Shown here in pieces: positions 33,096-41,917 of a stretch of 64,000 bases of DNA (the stretch's first letter is position 1; every line of letters begins with the position of its first letter). Position numbers and translations under genes: made by a program. Origin of the DNA: Sphingopyxis sp. (GTDB taxonomy: Bacteria; Pseudomonadota; Alphaproteobacteria; Sphingomonadales; Sphingomonadaceae); contig NZ_JAOZVW010000152.1 of NCBI RefSeq assembly GCF_025869345.1, positions 1 to 64,000 on the forward strand. Reading direction: 5' to 3'. Under the pieces are notes generated by a model, which saw only the letters and a list, made by a program, of their open reading frames with translations, did not search any database and was not told the origin of the DNA.

Positions 33096-35852
33096 TTACC
33101 TCAAGGTCCAGGCGAGTCGGACGTCTGCATTGATGCTGTTGTCAGGGAAGCGCGAAAGGGTGGGGGCCAATATAGCCGCCGCTCGTGCATCCTGGCCGTT
33201 TGCAAGGTGTAATCGCGCCAGACTGTTACGCGCCCGCACTTGCCAGGCGACAGCGCCCTGCGACTCCGCCACTCGTAGAGCTGTAACCATGAGTGCTTCT
33301 GCTTGTTCACGCTCATCCTGCTTTCCCTGCGCCAGACGTTCGCCTGCGGCGCGGTGATGCTCGGCTGCCATCCAGTGATCGCATCTCCCTGCCATTCTCT
33401 TCAGATCATCGCTTCGGTGAAACGCGCAGTGCAGGCTCGTCGCGTTGTCCGCCCGCCAGTCGGGACCATATGAGGTATCGACGCTTCGATTTCCGTAAGA
33501 GCCGCCGCTTTGCGCGAGCAATTCTAGGGCGACATCCCATTGCCGCATCTGCACATGCCATCCGGGCGCGCTATGCTCGCGAGCAAGATTCCTTACTGCG
33601 TCGATTTCCTTCTGCGCCTCGGCAATATTTCCCGACCAAAGCGCAAGGGGCAGGATCGAAGTGTAATACACGTAGTACAGCGTCGGCGCATCAGGAGCGA
33701 GCCTTTGTGCCTTTCTGGCGAGCGTCATGCCCTCTTCAAATTCGCTGACTGCCCATTTTGCCCGAGCAAGGATTGTGAGTGTGGCTGCCGCATGGCCGCC
33801 CCCGCGCAAGGATAAACTGTCAAGGAATTCGTTGAAATCAGTCATCGCCTTTTCGGCGACAGCGATGGAAGCGTCGAACTGCCCGGACCAGCAACTGGCC
33901 GCACACTGCAGACGGTAGAAATTCTGAATCAGATCCCGGTCCCCCAGCTTTTTGGCCAGTAATCCCATTTCTTCGACATAGCCGCGCATCGCCGCCGTGT
34001 CCGAATATCCTGAGGCAGCATGCGCCAAGGACCAAAGAGCCTCGATTTGCGCCGAGACCGCGCCCGATTTGCGCCCGAGTTCAAGCGCTCGTTTCGCACT
34101 CGCCGTCATCTTGTTCAGACCGACCAGATAGCGTTCGGCTCCATAAACCGCGAGCACTTGGTTATAAAAGTGGCGAACTGCCAGTTCCTTGCGGATCGAT
34201 GCCGGGCTTTCATTCTCGGCGATCGAGGCGAATGTCTCTTCGGCTCGGTCGCCAAACTCATGCGTGACATTCAGCCTCGAGCACATTTCCAAGGATTGGT
34301 GTAGGAGCTCGAGCGCCAGAATTCCGTCCCCGTTCTCCAGCGCATAGTCGTGCGCCGCGCGCCAGTCATCGACTATAGTTCGATATCGCGACAGGGTTTC
34401 GTGCGGGTCCTGCATTGCCTTGATGGCCGCAAGGCGATTTCCGACATTCAGCGCGTGCTTCCGGGAAATTCCGTCTAGGTCGTTCGTCGCTTTGAGTTTC
34501 TGTAGGGCGAAGAGTCGCGTGCTTTCCAGATATCGAAAAGTCGCGGGATCGCCGCTTGTGTCGGCCACGAGAAACGACTTGCTGACCAGCTTGTCGACAA
34601 CCCCCTCGAGCGCAACGCCCATCATGTCGTCGTCGCCTGCGACATCGCGCAAATCGCGCATCGACGCGGAATTCCGAAAGACGCCGATGCGAGCAAAAAC
34701 TGCCGCTTCGAGAGGCGACAGCAGGTCATATCCCCATTCGAGCGCCGCCTCGAGCGTGCGGTGTCGGGGTATCGCGGTGCGTTTGCCTCGGCTCAGCAGG
34801 CTGAAGCGATCGTCCAAACGCCGCGCCAGCTCTCCCACTGTCATCGTTCCACAGTTCGCGGCCGCGAGTTGAATTGCCAGTGGAATGCCATCGAGCCGCT
34901 GACATATTTCCGCGATCAGCGACGCGTTGCCGTCGTCGATCTGCAGCGCCTGGCCCTGGGCGCGCGCGCGTTGTGCGAAAAGTTCGATCCCCGGAAATAC
35001 CAGCGCTTCGCGCGCGGCTATTCGTTGTCCGATCGGACCGCAATCGAGAGGGTTGAGCACAAATACCTGCTCACCATGGAGGTCAAGAGCTTCGCGGCTG
35101 GTCGCCAGAACGGTGACCTTGGCGGTTTCGTGTCCGATTGCCTCTACGATCGCGGCGGAGCCGTCGACGACCTGCTCGCAATTGTCGAGGACGATCAGGA
35201 TTGTCCTGTCGCGCAGGACGCGGATCAAGTCGGTGGCGAGGTCTTGCGGCGCACCGGCGAGCTCAAGCGCGGCATGGACCTTCTGCACGACCTGCGATGA
35301 TACAAAGGTCGAGGCCAGGTCAACGAAGACCCAGTCTCGGCCGACCTTCGCCCATTCGGCCGCCGCGGCCAGCGCGAGCGAGGTTTTGCCGATACCGGCC
35401 GCACCCGTTATCGTGACAATTCGGTGGGTCGTCAAAAGATGCGCAAGCTCGATCACCTCATGCTTTCGGCCGATCAACGGCTCAAGCAGCCGCGGCCGAT
35501 AGAGCGTGGATTCTTCGACGGTTTCGTCGGGCGCGGGGCTGACAGTGTCGCGAATGACGAGCAAATAGCCCTCGCGAGGAACGGTCTTGATCGCGACGCC
35601 CCCATCCTGCGCTTCCAGAACCTTTCGGATCGCCGCAATCTGGACCCGAAGATTGACCTCTTCAACCAGCTGCCCGGGCCAGCCCGCGGCAATCAGGTCG
35701 GCTGTGGGGACCACTTCGCCGCAGCGCTCCGCCAAAGCGGCCAAGATTTTGCAAGCCTTGGCACCCAGGACGATTCGCCGCTGGTCGCGAAACAGCTCGA
35801 GCGCCCGACGATCCAGGAAAAACGAGCCGATCTGCATGGCGGCTTCGGGCAT
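33096..35852 (-). CDS. Winged-helix/NTPase/TPR regulator
   Basis: A 918-residue regulator. It has an OmpR-type winged helix at about 10-100 (ALAERCGEVVPTADLIAAGW, then TVPREGYLLVI). An AAA/NB-ARC-like NTPase follows, with Walker A TGAAGIGKT (K156) and LIVLDNCEQ near 220. The C-terminal half (about 450-918) is made of helical TPR-like repeats. This architecture is that of ATP-dependent activators that sense a ligand through the repeats. It is divergent from the hydrolase cluster at 36255-39252 and is the obvious candidate regulator for it. The ATG at 35852 is chosen because the domain starts there. Confidence 0.87.
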   Translation of the reverse strand: MPEAAMQIGSFFLDRRALELFRDQRRIVLGAKACKILAALAERCGEVVPTADLIAAGWPGQLVEEVNLRVQIAAIRKVLEAQDGGVAIKTVPREGYLLVIRDTVSPAPDETVEESTLYRPRLLEPLIGRKHEVIELAHLLTTHRIVTITGAAGIGKTSLALAAAAEWAKVGRDWVFVDLASTFVSSQVVQKVHAALELAGAPQDLATDLIRVLRDRTILIVLDNCEQVVDGSAAIVEAIGHETAKVTVLATSREALDLHGEQVFVLNPLDCGPIGQRIAAREALVFPGIELFAQRARAQGQALQIDDGNASLIAEICQRLDGIPLAIQLAAANCGTMTVGELARRLDDRFSLLSRGKRTAIPRHRTLEAALEWGYDLLSPLEAAVFARIGVFRNSASMRDLRDVAGDDDMMGVALEGVVDKLVSKSFLVADTSGDPATFRYLESTRLFALQKLKATNDLDGISRKHALNVGNRLAAIKAMQDPHETLSRYRTIVDDWRAAHDYALENGDGILALELLHQSLEMCSRLNVTHEFGDRAEETFASIAENESPASIRKELAVRHFYNQVLAVYGAERYLVGLNKMTASAKRALELGRKSGAVSAQIEALWSLAHAASGYSDTAAMRGYVEEMGLLAKKLGDRDLIQNFYRLQCAASCWSGQFDASIAVAEKAMTDFNEFLDSLSLRGGGHAAATLTILARAKWAVSEFEEGMTLARKAQRLAPDAPTLYYVYYTSILPLALWSGNIAEAQKEIDAVRNLAREHSAPGWHVQMRQWDVALELLAQSGGSYGNRSVDTSYGPDWRADNATSLHCAFHRSDDLKRMAGRCDHWMAAEHHRAAGERLAQGKQDEREQAEALMVTALRVAESQGAVAWQVRARNSLARLHLANGQDARAAAILAPTLSRFPDNSINADVRLAWTLR

Positions 35853-36254
35853 CGCGCGCGCAACTCCTTCGAGGAACCGACCGCTTATATTCCCGGCAAC
35901 TCCCGAGTCTCCACATTTATCCGTGAGGCGGGGGCTGGAGCATCGTCGGCTGCCGACGAGGCGATACGCCACCTCCGTGTGGCTTGCCTGGCGTGTGGCG
36001 CGACCTGCTTGTCCGGGCGCCGCCGACGCTCTGCAATGAACGGGCGTGGCTACAAATCGATATGCAGATGCAAATCGAAGAGAGGCGTCCAATACGCGCG
36101 GGACGGCAAAATGCATTCCATCGAACATTGACGAGGAGAGAGGAATGAACCGGCGCGAGATCGCCGTTGCATCCATCGCTGGATCCTTTGCGGCGCTCAG
36201 TCGCCTTGGCTGAAGCGCCTCTGGCAAAATCCCCCACAACCAGGGAGTCATATC
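35853..36254. other. Divergent intergenic region
   Basis: About 400 bp between the large regulator (minus) and the hydrolase cluster (plus). It must hold both promoters. A 22-codon reading frame with a strong ribosome site lies at 36145-36213 and is listed separately. I see no further gene. Confidence 0.45.
36145..36213 (+). CDS. 22-residue leader-like ORF
   Basis: A short frame with a very good ribosome site (GACGAGGAGAGAGGA). It encodes MNRREIAVASIAGSFAALS and ends shortly after, so it resembles the first part of a twin-arginine signal peptide without its cargo. It may be a leader peptide for the downstream operon or the remnant of an exported protein gene. Confidence 0.35.
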   Translation: MNRREIAVASIAGSFAALSRLG

Positions 36255-37178
36255 ATGCGAAAAGCCGCAGCAGCCCTTATCGGATTGGCACTTTTCCTGG
36301 CGTCTCCGGCGATCGCCCAGGTGCAGCCATTTCCGCGCAATTTCAAAGCCGAGGAGATCAGCACCAATGGGGCGGTCATCCATGTCCGCGTGGGCGGTCA
36401 CGGGCCAGCGGTTGTGCTGCTGCACGGCTTCGGAGAAACCGGCGACATGTGGGCGCCGCTAGCGCAGTCGCTCATGGATCGCTTCACGGTCATCGTTCCC
36501 GACCTTCGCGGAATGGGACTTTCGAACCATCCCGCTGGCGGGTACGACAAGAAAACCCAGGCTGCGGACATTGCGGGAGTCCTCGACCGCTTGCGTGTCG
36601 ACAAATTCGCGCTGGTCACACACGATATCGGTAACATGGTCGGTTTTGCCCTCGCGGCGCAACGGCAGGACAGGGTTACGCGGTTTGTCCTCATGGACGC
36701 GCCGATACCGGGTGTGGGCCCGTGGGATGAGATTCTGAAAAATCCGCTGCTCTGGCACTTTCGCTTCGGCGGACCGGATATGGAGCGGCTCGTCGCGGGT
36801 CGCGAACGAATTTACCTCGATCGGTTCTGGAACGATTTTTCCGCTGATCCCAGTCGATTCGACGACGCCTCGCGCGCGCACTATGCGGCACTCTATGCCC
36901 GTCCCGGGGCAATGCATTCGGGCTTCGCTCAATTTGCCGCATTCGATCAGGACGCTGCCGACAATCGATCCTGGCTGGCGGCAGGAAACAGACTTTCGAT
37001 GCCTCTGCTCGCGATCGGGGGCGAGCAATCGTTCGGTCCGCAAATGGCGGGCGTCATGAAATTCGCGGCATCACACGTCAGCGGCGCGGTCGTCCCTGCC
37101 TCGGGGCACTGGCTGATGGAAGAACAGCCTGAAAAGACGATTTCTCTGATTTCCGCTTTCCTGGATGAAGGAAAATGA
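36255..37178 (+). CDS. Exported alpha/beta hydrolase (epoxide hydrolase-like)
   Basis: A 307-residue alpha/beta hydrolase with an N-terminal signal peptide (MRKAAAALIGLALFLASPAI, cleavage near AIA-Q). The oxyanion loop is HGFGETGDMW. The nucleophile position is Asp (VTHDIGNMVGF), as in epoxide hydrolases and haloalkane dehalogenases, and the catalytic His is in ASGHWLMEE near the end. Substrate unknown. It is periplasmic or secreted and is translationally coupled to the cupin gene (ATGA). Confidence 0.87.
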   Translation: MRKAAAALIGLALFLASPAIAQVQPFPRNFKAEEISTNGAVIHVRVGGHGPAVVLLHGFGETGDMWAPLAQSLMDRFTVIVPDLRGMGLSNHPAGGYDKKTQAADIAGVLDRLRVDKFALVTHDIGNMVGFALAAQRQDRVTRFVLMDAPIPGVGPWDEILKNPLLWHFRFGGPDMERLVAGRERIYLDRFWNDFSADPSRFDDASRAHYAALYARPGAMHSGFAQFAAFDQDAADNRSWLAAGNRLSMPLLAIGGEQSFGPQMAGVMKFAASHVSGAVVPASGHWLMEEQPEKTISLISAFLDEGK

Positions 37179-37678
37179 GCCGCCCCGCTGGAGAGGTTGC
37201 ACGGAGCTTGACCGCCATTGCGCTCTTGCTGCTCCTGGGCGCGAACAGCGGTACGGCCGTACCTCAGGAGAAATTGCTTCGTCTCAATCCTGAAGAAATC
37301 AATGCCCTTGAAGATCAGGGGCCGGGCGCGGGAACCTCCGGAGTGCGGGGAATTCGCAGCGTGATCCTGTCCGGCGACCCGGCCAGGGATGGTCCCTACA
37401 CCATCGAAGTCGTGGTGCCTCCCCACACGCGTATTGCGGCACACAGCCATCGCGATGACCGGTCGGCTGTGGTCGTCTCCGGGACTTGGTACCTGGGCTA
37501 CGGCGTTCGCCCCGAGGAGGCGGAGTTCAAACAACTGACCGCCGGCAGCTTCTACACCGAACCTGCGGGCACCCCCCACTTCGCGATGACCAAGGACCAA
37601 GGCGCCGTCGTCTATATTTCCGGCTTTGGGCCGTCGAGCACCGATGACGTGCGTGTCGACGCCGTGGCCGAACCATAG
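37175..37678 (+). CDS. Exported cupin-domain protein
   Basis: A 167-residue protein with a signal-like N-terminus (SLTAIALLLLLGANSGTAV) and a cupin domain. Metal-ligand histidines are visible in HTRIAAHSHRDDRS near 87-100, then the second cupin motif in GTPHFAMT near 131-138. It may bind a metal ion and a small substrate in the periplasm; its activity is unknown. It overlaps the hydrolase stop by 4 bp. A 6-bp hairpin (37685-37700) follows the stop. Confidence 0.8.
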   Translation: MSRPAGEVARSLTAIALLLLLGANSGTAVPQEKLLRLNPEEINALEDQGPGAGTSGVRGIRSVILSGDPARDGPYTIEVVVPPHTRIAAHSHRDDRSAVVVSGTWYLGYGVRPEEAEFKQLTAGSFYTEPAGTPHFAMTKDQGAVVYISGFGPSSTDDVRVDAVAEP

Positions 37679-37744
37679 CCGCGTCAGTCGCATACGACTG
37701 GCTCTGAGGGACCCCGTCTAAATTCCCATCTGAAAGGAAAAATC

Positions 37745-38356
37745 ATGGCTTCGGCAAAGATCATCCGCGATCCGCAGAACGATCACATGCTTACGCCGCA
37801 AAATGCGGCACTGGTCATCATCGATTATCAGCCGGTGCAGGTCGGATCGATCGTAACGATGAACAAGCGGCTCTTGATCGACAATATAGTTGCCGTCGCG
37901 CGCTTGGCTAAGCTCTACGCTTTGCCTGTGGTGCTCTCGACCGTGAATGTCGAAACCGGCCTCAATTCTCCGACAATCCACCAGATCACGGACGTGCTTG
38001 ACGAGGTTTCCCCAATAGATCGCACCGCGATCAACGCATGGGAGGACACCGATTTCGTAGCCGCGGTAAAAGTCACCGGAAGGACAAAACTAATCATGGC
38101 CGCCCTCTGGACCGAGGTGTGCCTCGTCTTTCCGGCGATCGATGCGCTGCGGGAGGGCTTCGAGATATTCGCGGTCATCGACGCGGTCGGGGGCACATCC
38201 GAAGAGGCCCATCGCGCCGGCATCCAGCGCATCGTCCAGGCGGGCGGCGTCCCTATAAGCTGGGTCCAGCTTGCATGTGAACTACAGCGCGACTGGAACC
38301 GGACCGAAACGGCTCAGGAGTTCGCGGCGATCGCTCTGGCCGAGGTCGGTCACTAA
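37745..38356 (+). CDS. Isochorismatase-like (YcaC-type) hydrolase
   Basis: A 203-residue cysteine hydrolase of the isochorismatase superfamily. The general-base Asp is in LVIIDYQPVQV near residue 29, the Lys in GRTKLIMA, and the nucleophile Cys in WTEVCLVFPAIDAL near 124. The pattern is that of YcaC-like enzymes of unknown substrate. GGAAAAATC precedes the ATG. It is likely cytosolic, unlike the two exported proteins encoded before it. Confidence 0.87.
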   Translation: MASAKIIRDPQNDHMLTPQNAALVIIDYQPVQVGSIVTMNKRLLIDNIVAVARLAKLYALPVVLSTVNVETGLNSPTIHQITDVLDEVSPIDRTAINAWEDTDFVAAVKVTGRTKLIMAALWTEVCLVFPAIDALREGFEIFAVIDAVGGTSEEAHRAGIQRIVQAGGVPISWVQLACELQRDWNRTETAQEFAAIALAEVGH

Positions 38357-38391
38357 CCCGGCTACTCGGGCTTTGATCAAGGGACATTCCA

Positions 38392-39252
38392 ATGCAGGCG
38401 CGTGAAGAAGAGCATTGGTTGACGACGCCAGGCGGGATACGGATTCTGACACGCCATTGGCGCTCCATGGACCCGCCCAAAGCGGCCTTGGTGATCTGTC
38501 CCGGATTCAACTCGCATAGCGGCCAATATCGGCGCGCTGCGAGCGACCTCGTCCGTCACGATATGGCAGTGACGGCGGTAGATCTCCGGGGGCGCGGACT
38601 ATCGGACGGAGAGCGCTTCTATGTCGAAGCAATCGAGGATTATGTCGCCGATCTCTCGCTTGCAGTGGACCTTGCGAAATCAAGGGATCCCGACTTGCCG
38701 ATCTTTCTGTTGGGTCACAGCGCCGGCGGCGTGACGGCGGTCAGCTACGCTATCGATCATCAGGGGGGCGTCGATGGTCTGATCTGCGAGAGCTTCGCTT
38801 ACCGCGTCTATGCGCCGAACGTCGTGCTCACCGCTCTCAAAGGCTTAAGTTACCTCGCTCCGCACCTACGCATCCTCAAGCTGAAGATGGCCGATTTCTC
38901 TCGCGATCCCGAGCGGGTGGCACTGCTGGAGTCAGATCCACTGACAAAGTCTGAGGTTCAGCCATTGCGAACCGTCGCCGCGCTGGCGCGCGCGAGCGAG
39001 CGACTCACGCGAGAATTTGAACAAATTACTTTGCCGCTCCTGATTTTGCATGGGACCGCGGACAAGGCGACGAGGCCGGAAGGAAGCGAAATATTCTTTG
39101 CTCGCGCGGGAAGCCGTGACAAAAAAATTATCCTGTACGACAGCTATTATCACGATCCGCTGAATGACCTTGGGAGGGAACGCATCATTGTCGACATCGC
39201 GAACTGGGTGGAGCAGCGCGCGGCCAAACACGCTGCGTCGCTTCGAAACTGA
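38392..39252 (+). CDS. Alpha/beta hydrolase (monoacylglycerol lipase-like)
   Basis: A 286-residue serine hydrolase. The nucleophile elbow is GHSAGG near residues 107-112, the acid is likely Asp in HGTADKATRP, and the His is in SYYHDPLNDLGRE near 253. The pattern (CPGFNSHSGQYRRAAS, then AVDLRGRGLSDGERFY) is that of Hydrolase_4 lysophospholipase/monoacylglycerol lipase-like proteins. No signal peptide. It ends the cluster controlled, presumably, by the divergent large regulator. Confidence 0.88.
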   Translation: MQAREEEHWLTTPGGIRILTRHWRSMDPPKAALVICPGFNSHSGQYRRAASDLVRHDMAVTAVDLRGRGLSDGERFYVEAIEDYVADLSLAVDLAKSRDPDLPIFLLGHSAGGVTAVSYAIDHQGGVDGLICESFAYRVYAPNVVLTALKGLSYLAPHLRILKLKMADFSRDPERVALLESDPLTKSEVQPLRTVAALARASERLTREFEQITLPLLILHGTADKATRPEGSEIFFARAGSRDKKIILYDSYYHDPLNDLGRERIIVDIANWVEQRAAKHAASLRN

Positions 39253-39421
39253 GAACATCAGGATAGCCCCTCATGCGAGCTAAGACGGCTTCGCAATGTC
39301 CCACACCGCGCGGACCGATGTCTTCACCGTAAAGCCCGATTGCTCCAAGCCTAATTGGCGGTGTGCTGGAAACTCGGCCGGTCGCTGTGCGGCTTCAAAC
39401 CCGGCCCGATGGTTTTGAGGA

Positions 39422-39643
39422 TCAGATCTTGCGGCGCTTACCCTCGAAACCGTCCTTCACGTCCGCAATCCAAGCGACGATTTCGCGCTCGCTCCATCGA
39501 GAGGCGAAAGGGGACAGTTTATAGGGTTTGGGAAAACGGCCTTGTTGAATCAAGGCGTAGATCATGGTCTTTCCAAGTCCTACCCGCCGACAAACCTCGG
39601 GCAGCTTCAAGAAGCGTTCTGGCTGATTCCAATTTTCCGGCAT
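39422..39643 (-). CDS. AlpA-type small DNA-binding protein
   Basis: A 73-residue MerR-like winged-helix protein of the AlpA family: FLKLPEVCRRVGLGKTMIYA, then QQGRFPKPYKLSP and SRWSEREIVAWI. AlpA-type proteins activate excision or regulate genes of integrated elements. The ATG at 39643 lies 4 bp after the DUF2274 stop. It is the last gene of the conjugation block. Confidence 0.85.
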   Translation of the reverse strand: MPENWNQPERFLKLPEVCRRVGLGKTMIYALIQQGRFPKPYKLSPFASRWSEREIVAWIADVKDGFEGKRRKI

Positions 39644-39647
39644 GATA

Positions 39648-39875
39648 TTATTCTCGCCGGGATCGAGACGATCGCACTCTCGCGAATCCTCGATCGCTCG
39701 CGAGGAACTTGTCGAGCATGAAAGGGATGAGGTCCGGAACGGATTCCCGCTGACCATAAGTCGCTTCATAGGCATCGGCATAGGTGTTCAATGCCTCGAA
39801 CAAGTCCGGCATGGCGCTGAACGTGATCTTAGTTGGCGTTCGGTCGGGCAGTTTCGGCAATTTGAGGTCAGCCAA
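39648..39875 (-). CDS. DUF2274 protein
   Basis: A 75-residue member of DUF2274, a small protein found just after trbI in many conjugation operons. It begins with TTG (LADLKLPKLPDRTPTKITF), chosen because the family starts at that point and GGGGAGG lies just upstream. It overlaps the trbI stop by 8 bp. Function unknown. Confidence 0.8.
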   Translation of the reverse strand: MADLKLPKLPDRTPTKITFSAMPDLFEALNTYADAYEATYGQRESVPDLIPFMLDKFLASDRGFARVRSSRSRRE

Positions 39876-41103
39876 GCGAGCCTCCCCAGGCTCGATCCAT
39901 GACAATATCCTTGTTAACGACGACGCGGAGCGGCCAGCCGGAACGGACTCGCAATGTCGGTTGGACATTGAGATTGCGCGTTACAAGCTGATCGCCAGCC
40001 CTCGCACCGCTCTGTTGAGCGGATTCGCGAACGACGCGGACAAGATCGCTTTCGCTCTCTCCCCATCCGAGTTCGGTGCCAACGCCAAGCAAAGTCGAGA
40101 GCGCGACGCCCTTCAAGAGCTGCCATGTGTGCCGGTCGATCTGGTCGGATAGGCCCGCATAACCCTGCGTGTCGGTCGCCGGCACATTATCGATGCCGAT
40201 AGACGAGCCATCCGGCAGGATGATCCGCTGCCATACGACCAGCGCGCGGCTCTGCCCGAAGGCCACGACGCTATCGTAACTGCCGATCAACCGCGAGCCT
40301 TGCGGGATGAGCAAGGATCGACCGGTCACGCTGTCATAGACATTTTCCGTCACCTGCGCCGTTACCAGCCCGGGCAAGTCGGAATTCAGCCCGGTGATGA
40401 GACTGGCCGCGATGACGCTCCCGGCCTGCAAGGTCCAGGGCGAGACGGGCGCGGTCAGCCCGTGCGGGTTTACGTCGCTGCTGTCATTGGCTTTACCGAC
40501 CAGCGCATTCTTGCGCTGCTGTCCGTTCGGATCGTCCGAGGTCTGTGTGGGCGCTCGGAACTCGGATGACTGTTCCGCCGCGACCGCGGCAGGGCGGGCC
40601 GGCGTGGCATTGCCGGCGAGTTGCAGCATCACGCCCGATTCCCGCGCAGCGCGCTGTTCGGCGGCGATCCGCTGCCGCTCGTTTTCAGCCGCTTGCGCTG
40701 CGCGCCGCGCGGCTTTGTCGCCGCCATCCTCCGGCGCCATGTTCAATCCGCGTCGGTGATTGAGGATCGGGCGTCCCAAGTCGCCGGGCAATGGTGCCCC
40801 GAGCTGCGGCACGTCGCCATAGCTGGTCGGCGCGCCTGCAAGCGCATCGGGCGGCGCTTTCGCTGCGACCGGCTTGTCGTCTGCCGGGCGGACTATATCG
40901 ACGCTTGCGGGCCTCAGTGCCAGCCAGGCAACGCCAACAATCGCGGTCGAGCCCGCTGCGGCGATCGCAATGATCGCACCGCGGCGGAAGCGAGCGACGC
41001 GCCCCGGCGCGGCGCGCAGGACGAGCGTTTCGGGGTCGGCCTTGGGCGGCGTGGTCGGCGTGGTCGGCGCAGCCTTAGCGGGCGGTTGGACGGGTTCAAT
41101 CAC
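39868..41103 (-). CDS. trbI: TrbI (VirB10-like) T4SS protein
   Basis: A 411-residue VirB10-like protein linking inner and outer membranes of the mating channel. It has a Pro/Ala-rich cytosolic N-terminus, one membrane helix at about 42-63, a Pro/Gln-rich periplasmic linker, and a conserved beta-barrel end (GSVIAASLITGLNSDLPG, then VTGRSLLIPQGSRLIG and GWPLRVVVNKDIV). The start is a GTG that overlaps the trbG stop by 8 bp. Confidence 0.92.
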   Translation of the reverse strand: MIEPVQPPAKAAPTTPTTPPKADPETLVLRAAPGRVARFRRGAIIAIAAAGSTAIVGVAWLALRPASVDIVRPADDKPVAAKAPPDALAGAPTSYGDVPQLGAPLPGDLGRPILNHRRGLNMAPEDGGDKAARRAAQAAENERQRIAAEQRAARESGVMLQLAGNATPARPAAVAAEQSSEFRAPTQTSDDPNGQQRKNALVGKANDSSDVNPHGLTAPVSPWTLQAGSVIAASLITGLNSDLPGLVTAQVTENVYDSVTGRSLLIPQGSRLIGSYDSVVAFGQSRALVVWQRIILPDGSSIGIDNVPATDTQGYAGLSDQIDRHTWQLLKGVALSTLLGVGTELGWGESESDLVRVVRESAQQSGARAGDQLVTRNLNVQPTLRVRSGWPLRVVVNKDIVMDRAWGGSLG

Positions 41104-41917
41104 GGCCGCGCCTCCGCTTCGGCTGCACCGACTCGATCCGCACGATCTTCTGCTTCTTGCCGCCGAGACGCAGTTCGGCGGTGCCGAACAGGCGATCGAC
41201 GACATAATAGCGTCCGGCCATGCGATAGTTGACGAGCTGAGCTTTGCCGTCGTCACCGATGACGAACAGCGGCGGCGCTTCGCCGACCGCGATCGACGGC
41301 GAGAACTCGATGAAGGTCTGCCGCCCGTCGTCGAACGCGCGGACAGGTCGCCATGCCGGCTTGTCACCACTGATCTCATAGCGGAAGTTGAGCTGTTCGA
41401 CCGCGAGACCCGAAGCAACCGGCGCGGCGGCCGCTGCCGCGCTTTGCTCTCGGCGAAGCGCGATCAATTCATCCTGCGGGTAATGCCACGACAGCGCCGC
41501 CATCGCACCGGTCGATCGACTTTCGAGTGCGAGATGATAGACGTGCCGGGAGGTGGTGATGACTAGATTGGTGCGCAGTCCGGCGGAAAACGGCTTCACG
41601 AAGATATGGGTGCGCTGGCTCGCGCCGTTCCCACTCGTCGTATCGCCGACCGTCCAGCGCACGGTGTCGCCGGCGGCAACCGATATGAGCGTCTCGCCCG
41701 GTTGCAACGCGATGTCGGTCACGCGCTCGGGGGCGGCATAAAGTCGATAGAGCGCGCCTTCGGCGTAAGAATAGACCTGCACGGCGCGGATGAAGCCGGC
41801 ACTCGACGGCTCGCGCAGCGCGGTCTTGTTGGCAGCATCGACGCGTGCGGCGGGCTGGCCCACGGCGGGGACGGCGAGCACGGTCAGGCTCGCCGACAGG
41901 ATGACAGCACGGATCAT
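41096..41917 (-). CDS. trbG: TrbG (VirB9-like) T4SS protein
   Basis: A 273-residue periplasmic VirB9-like protein. A signal peptide (MIRAVILSASLTVLAVPAVG) is followed by the conserved N-terminal domain and a CagX/VirB9-type C-terminus (DDGRQTFIEFSPSIAVGEAP, then YVVDRLFGTAELRLG). It belongs to the outer-membrane core complex together with TrbI. It overlaps the trbF stop by 4 bp. Confidence 0.91.
   Translation of the reverse strand: MIRAVILSASLTVLAVPAVGQPAARVDAANKTALREPSSAGFIRAVQVYSYAEGALYRLYAAPERVTDIALQPGETLISVAAGDTVRWTVGDTTSGNGASQRTHIFVKPFSAGLRTNLVITTSRHVYHLALESRSTGAMAALSWHYPQDELIALRREQSAAAAAAPVASGLAVEQLNFRYEISGDKPAWRPVRAFDDGRQTFIEFSPSIAVGEAPPLFVIGDDGKAQLVNYRMAGRYYVVDRLFGTAELRLGGKKQKIVRIESVQPKRRRGRD

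Noticed and set aside
39253-39421. Possible attachment site at the left edge of the conjugation block
   Set aside because: No tRNA and no direct repeat shared with 51467-51869 could be found by eye.
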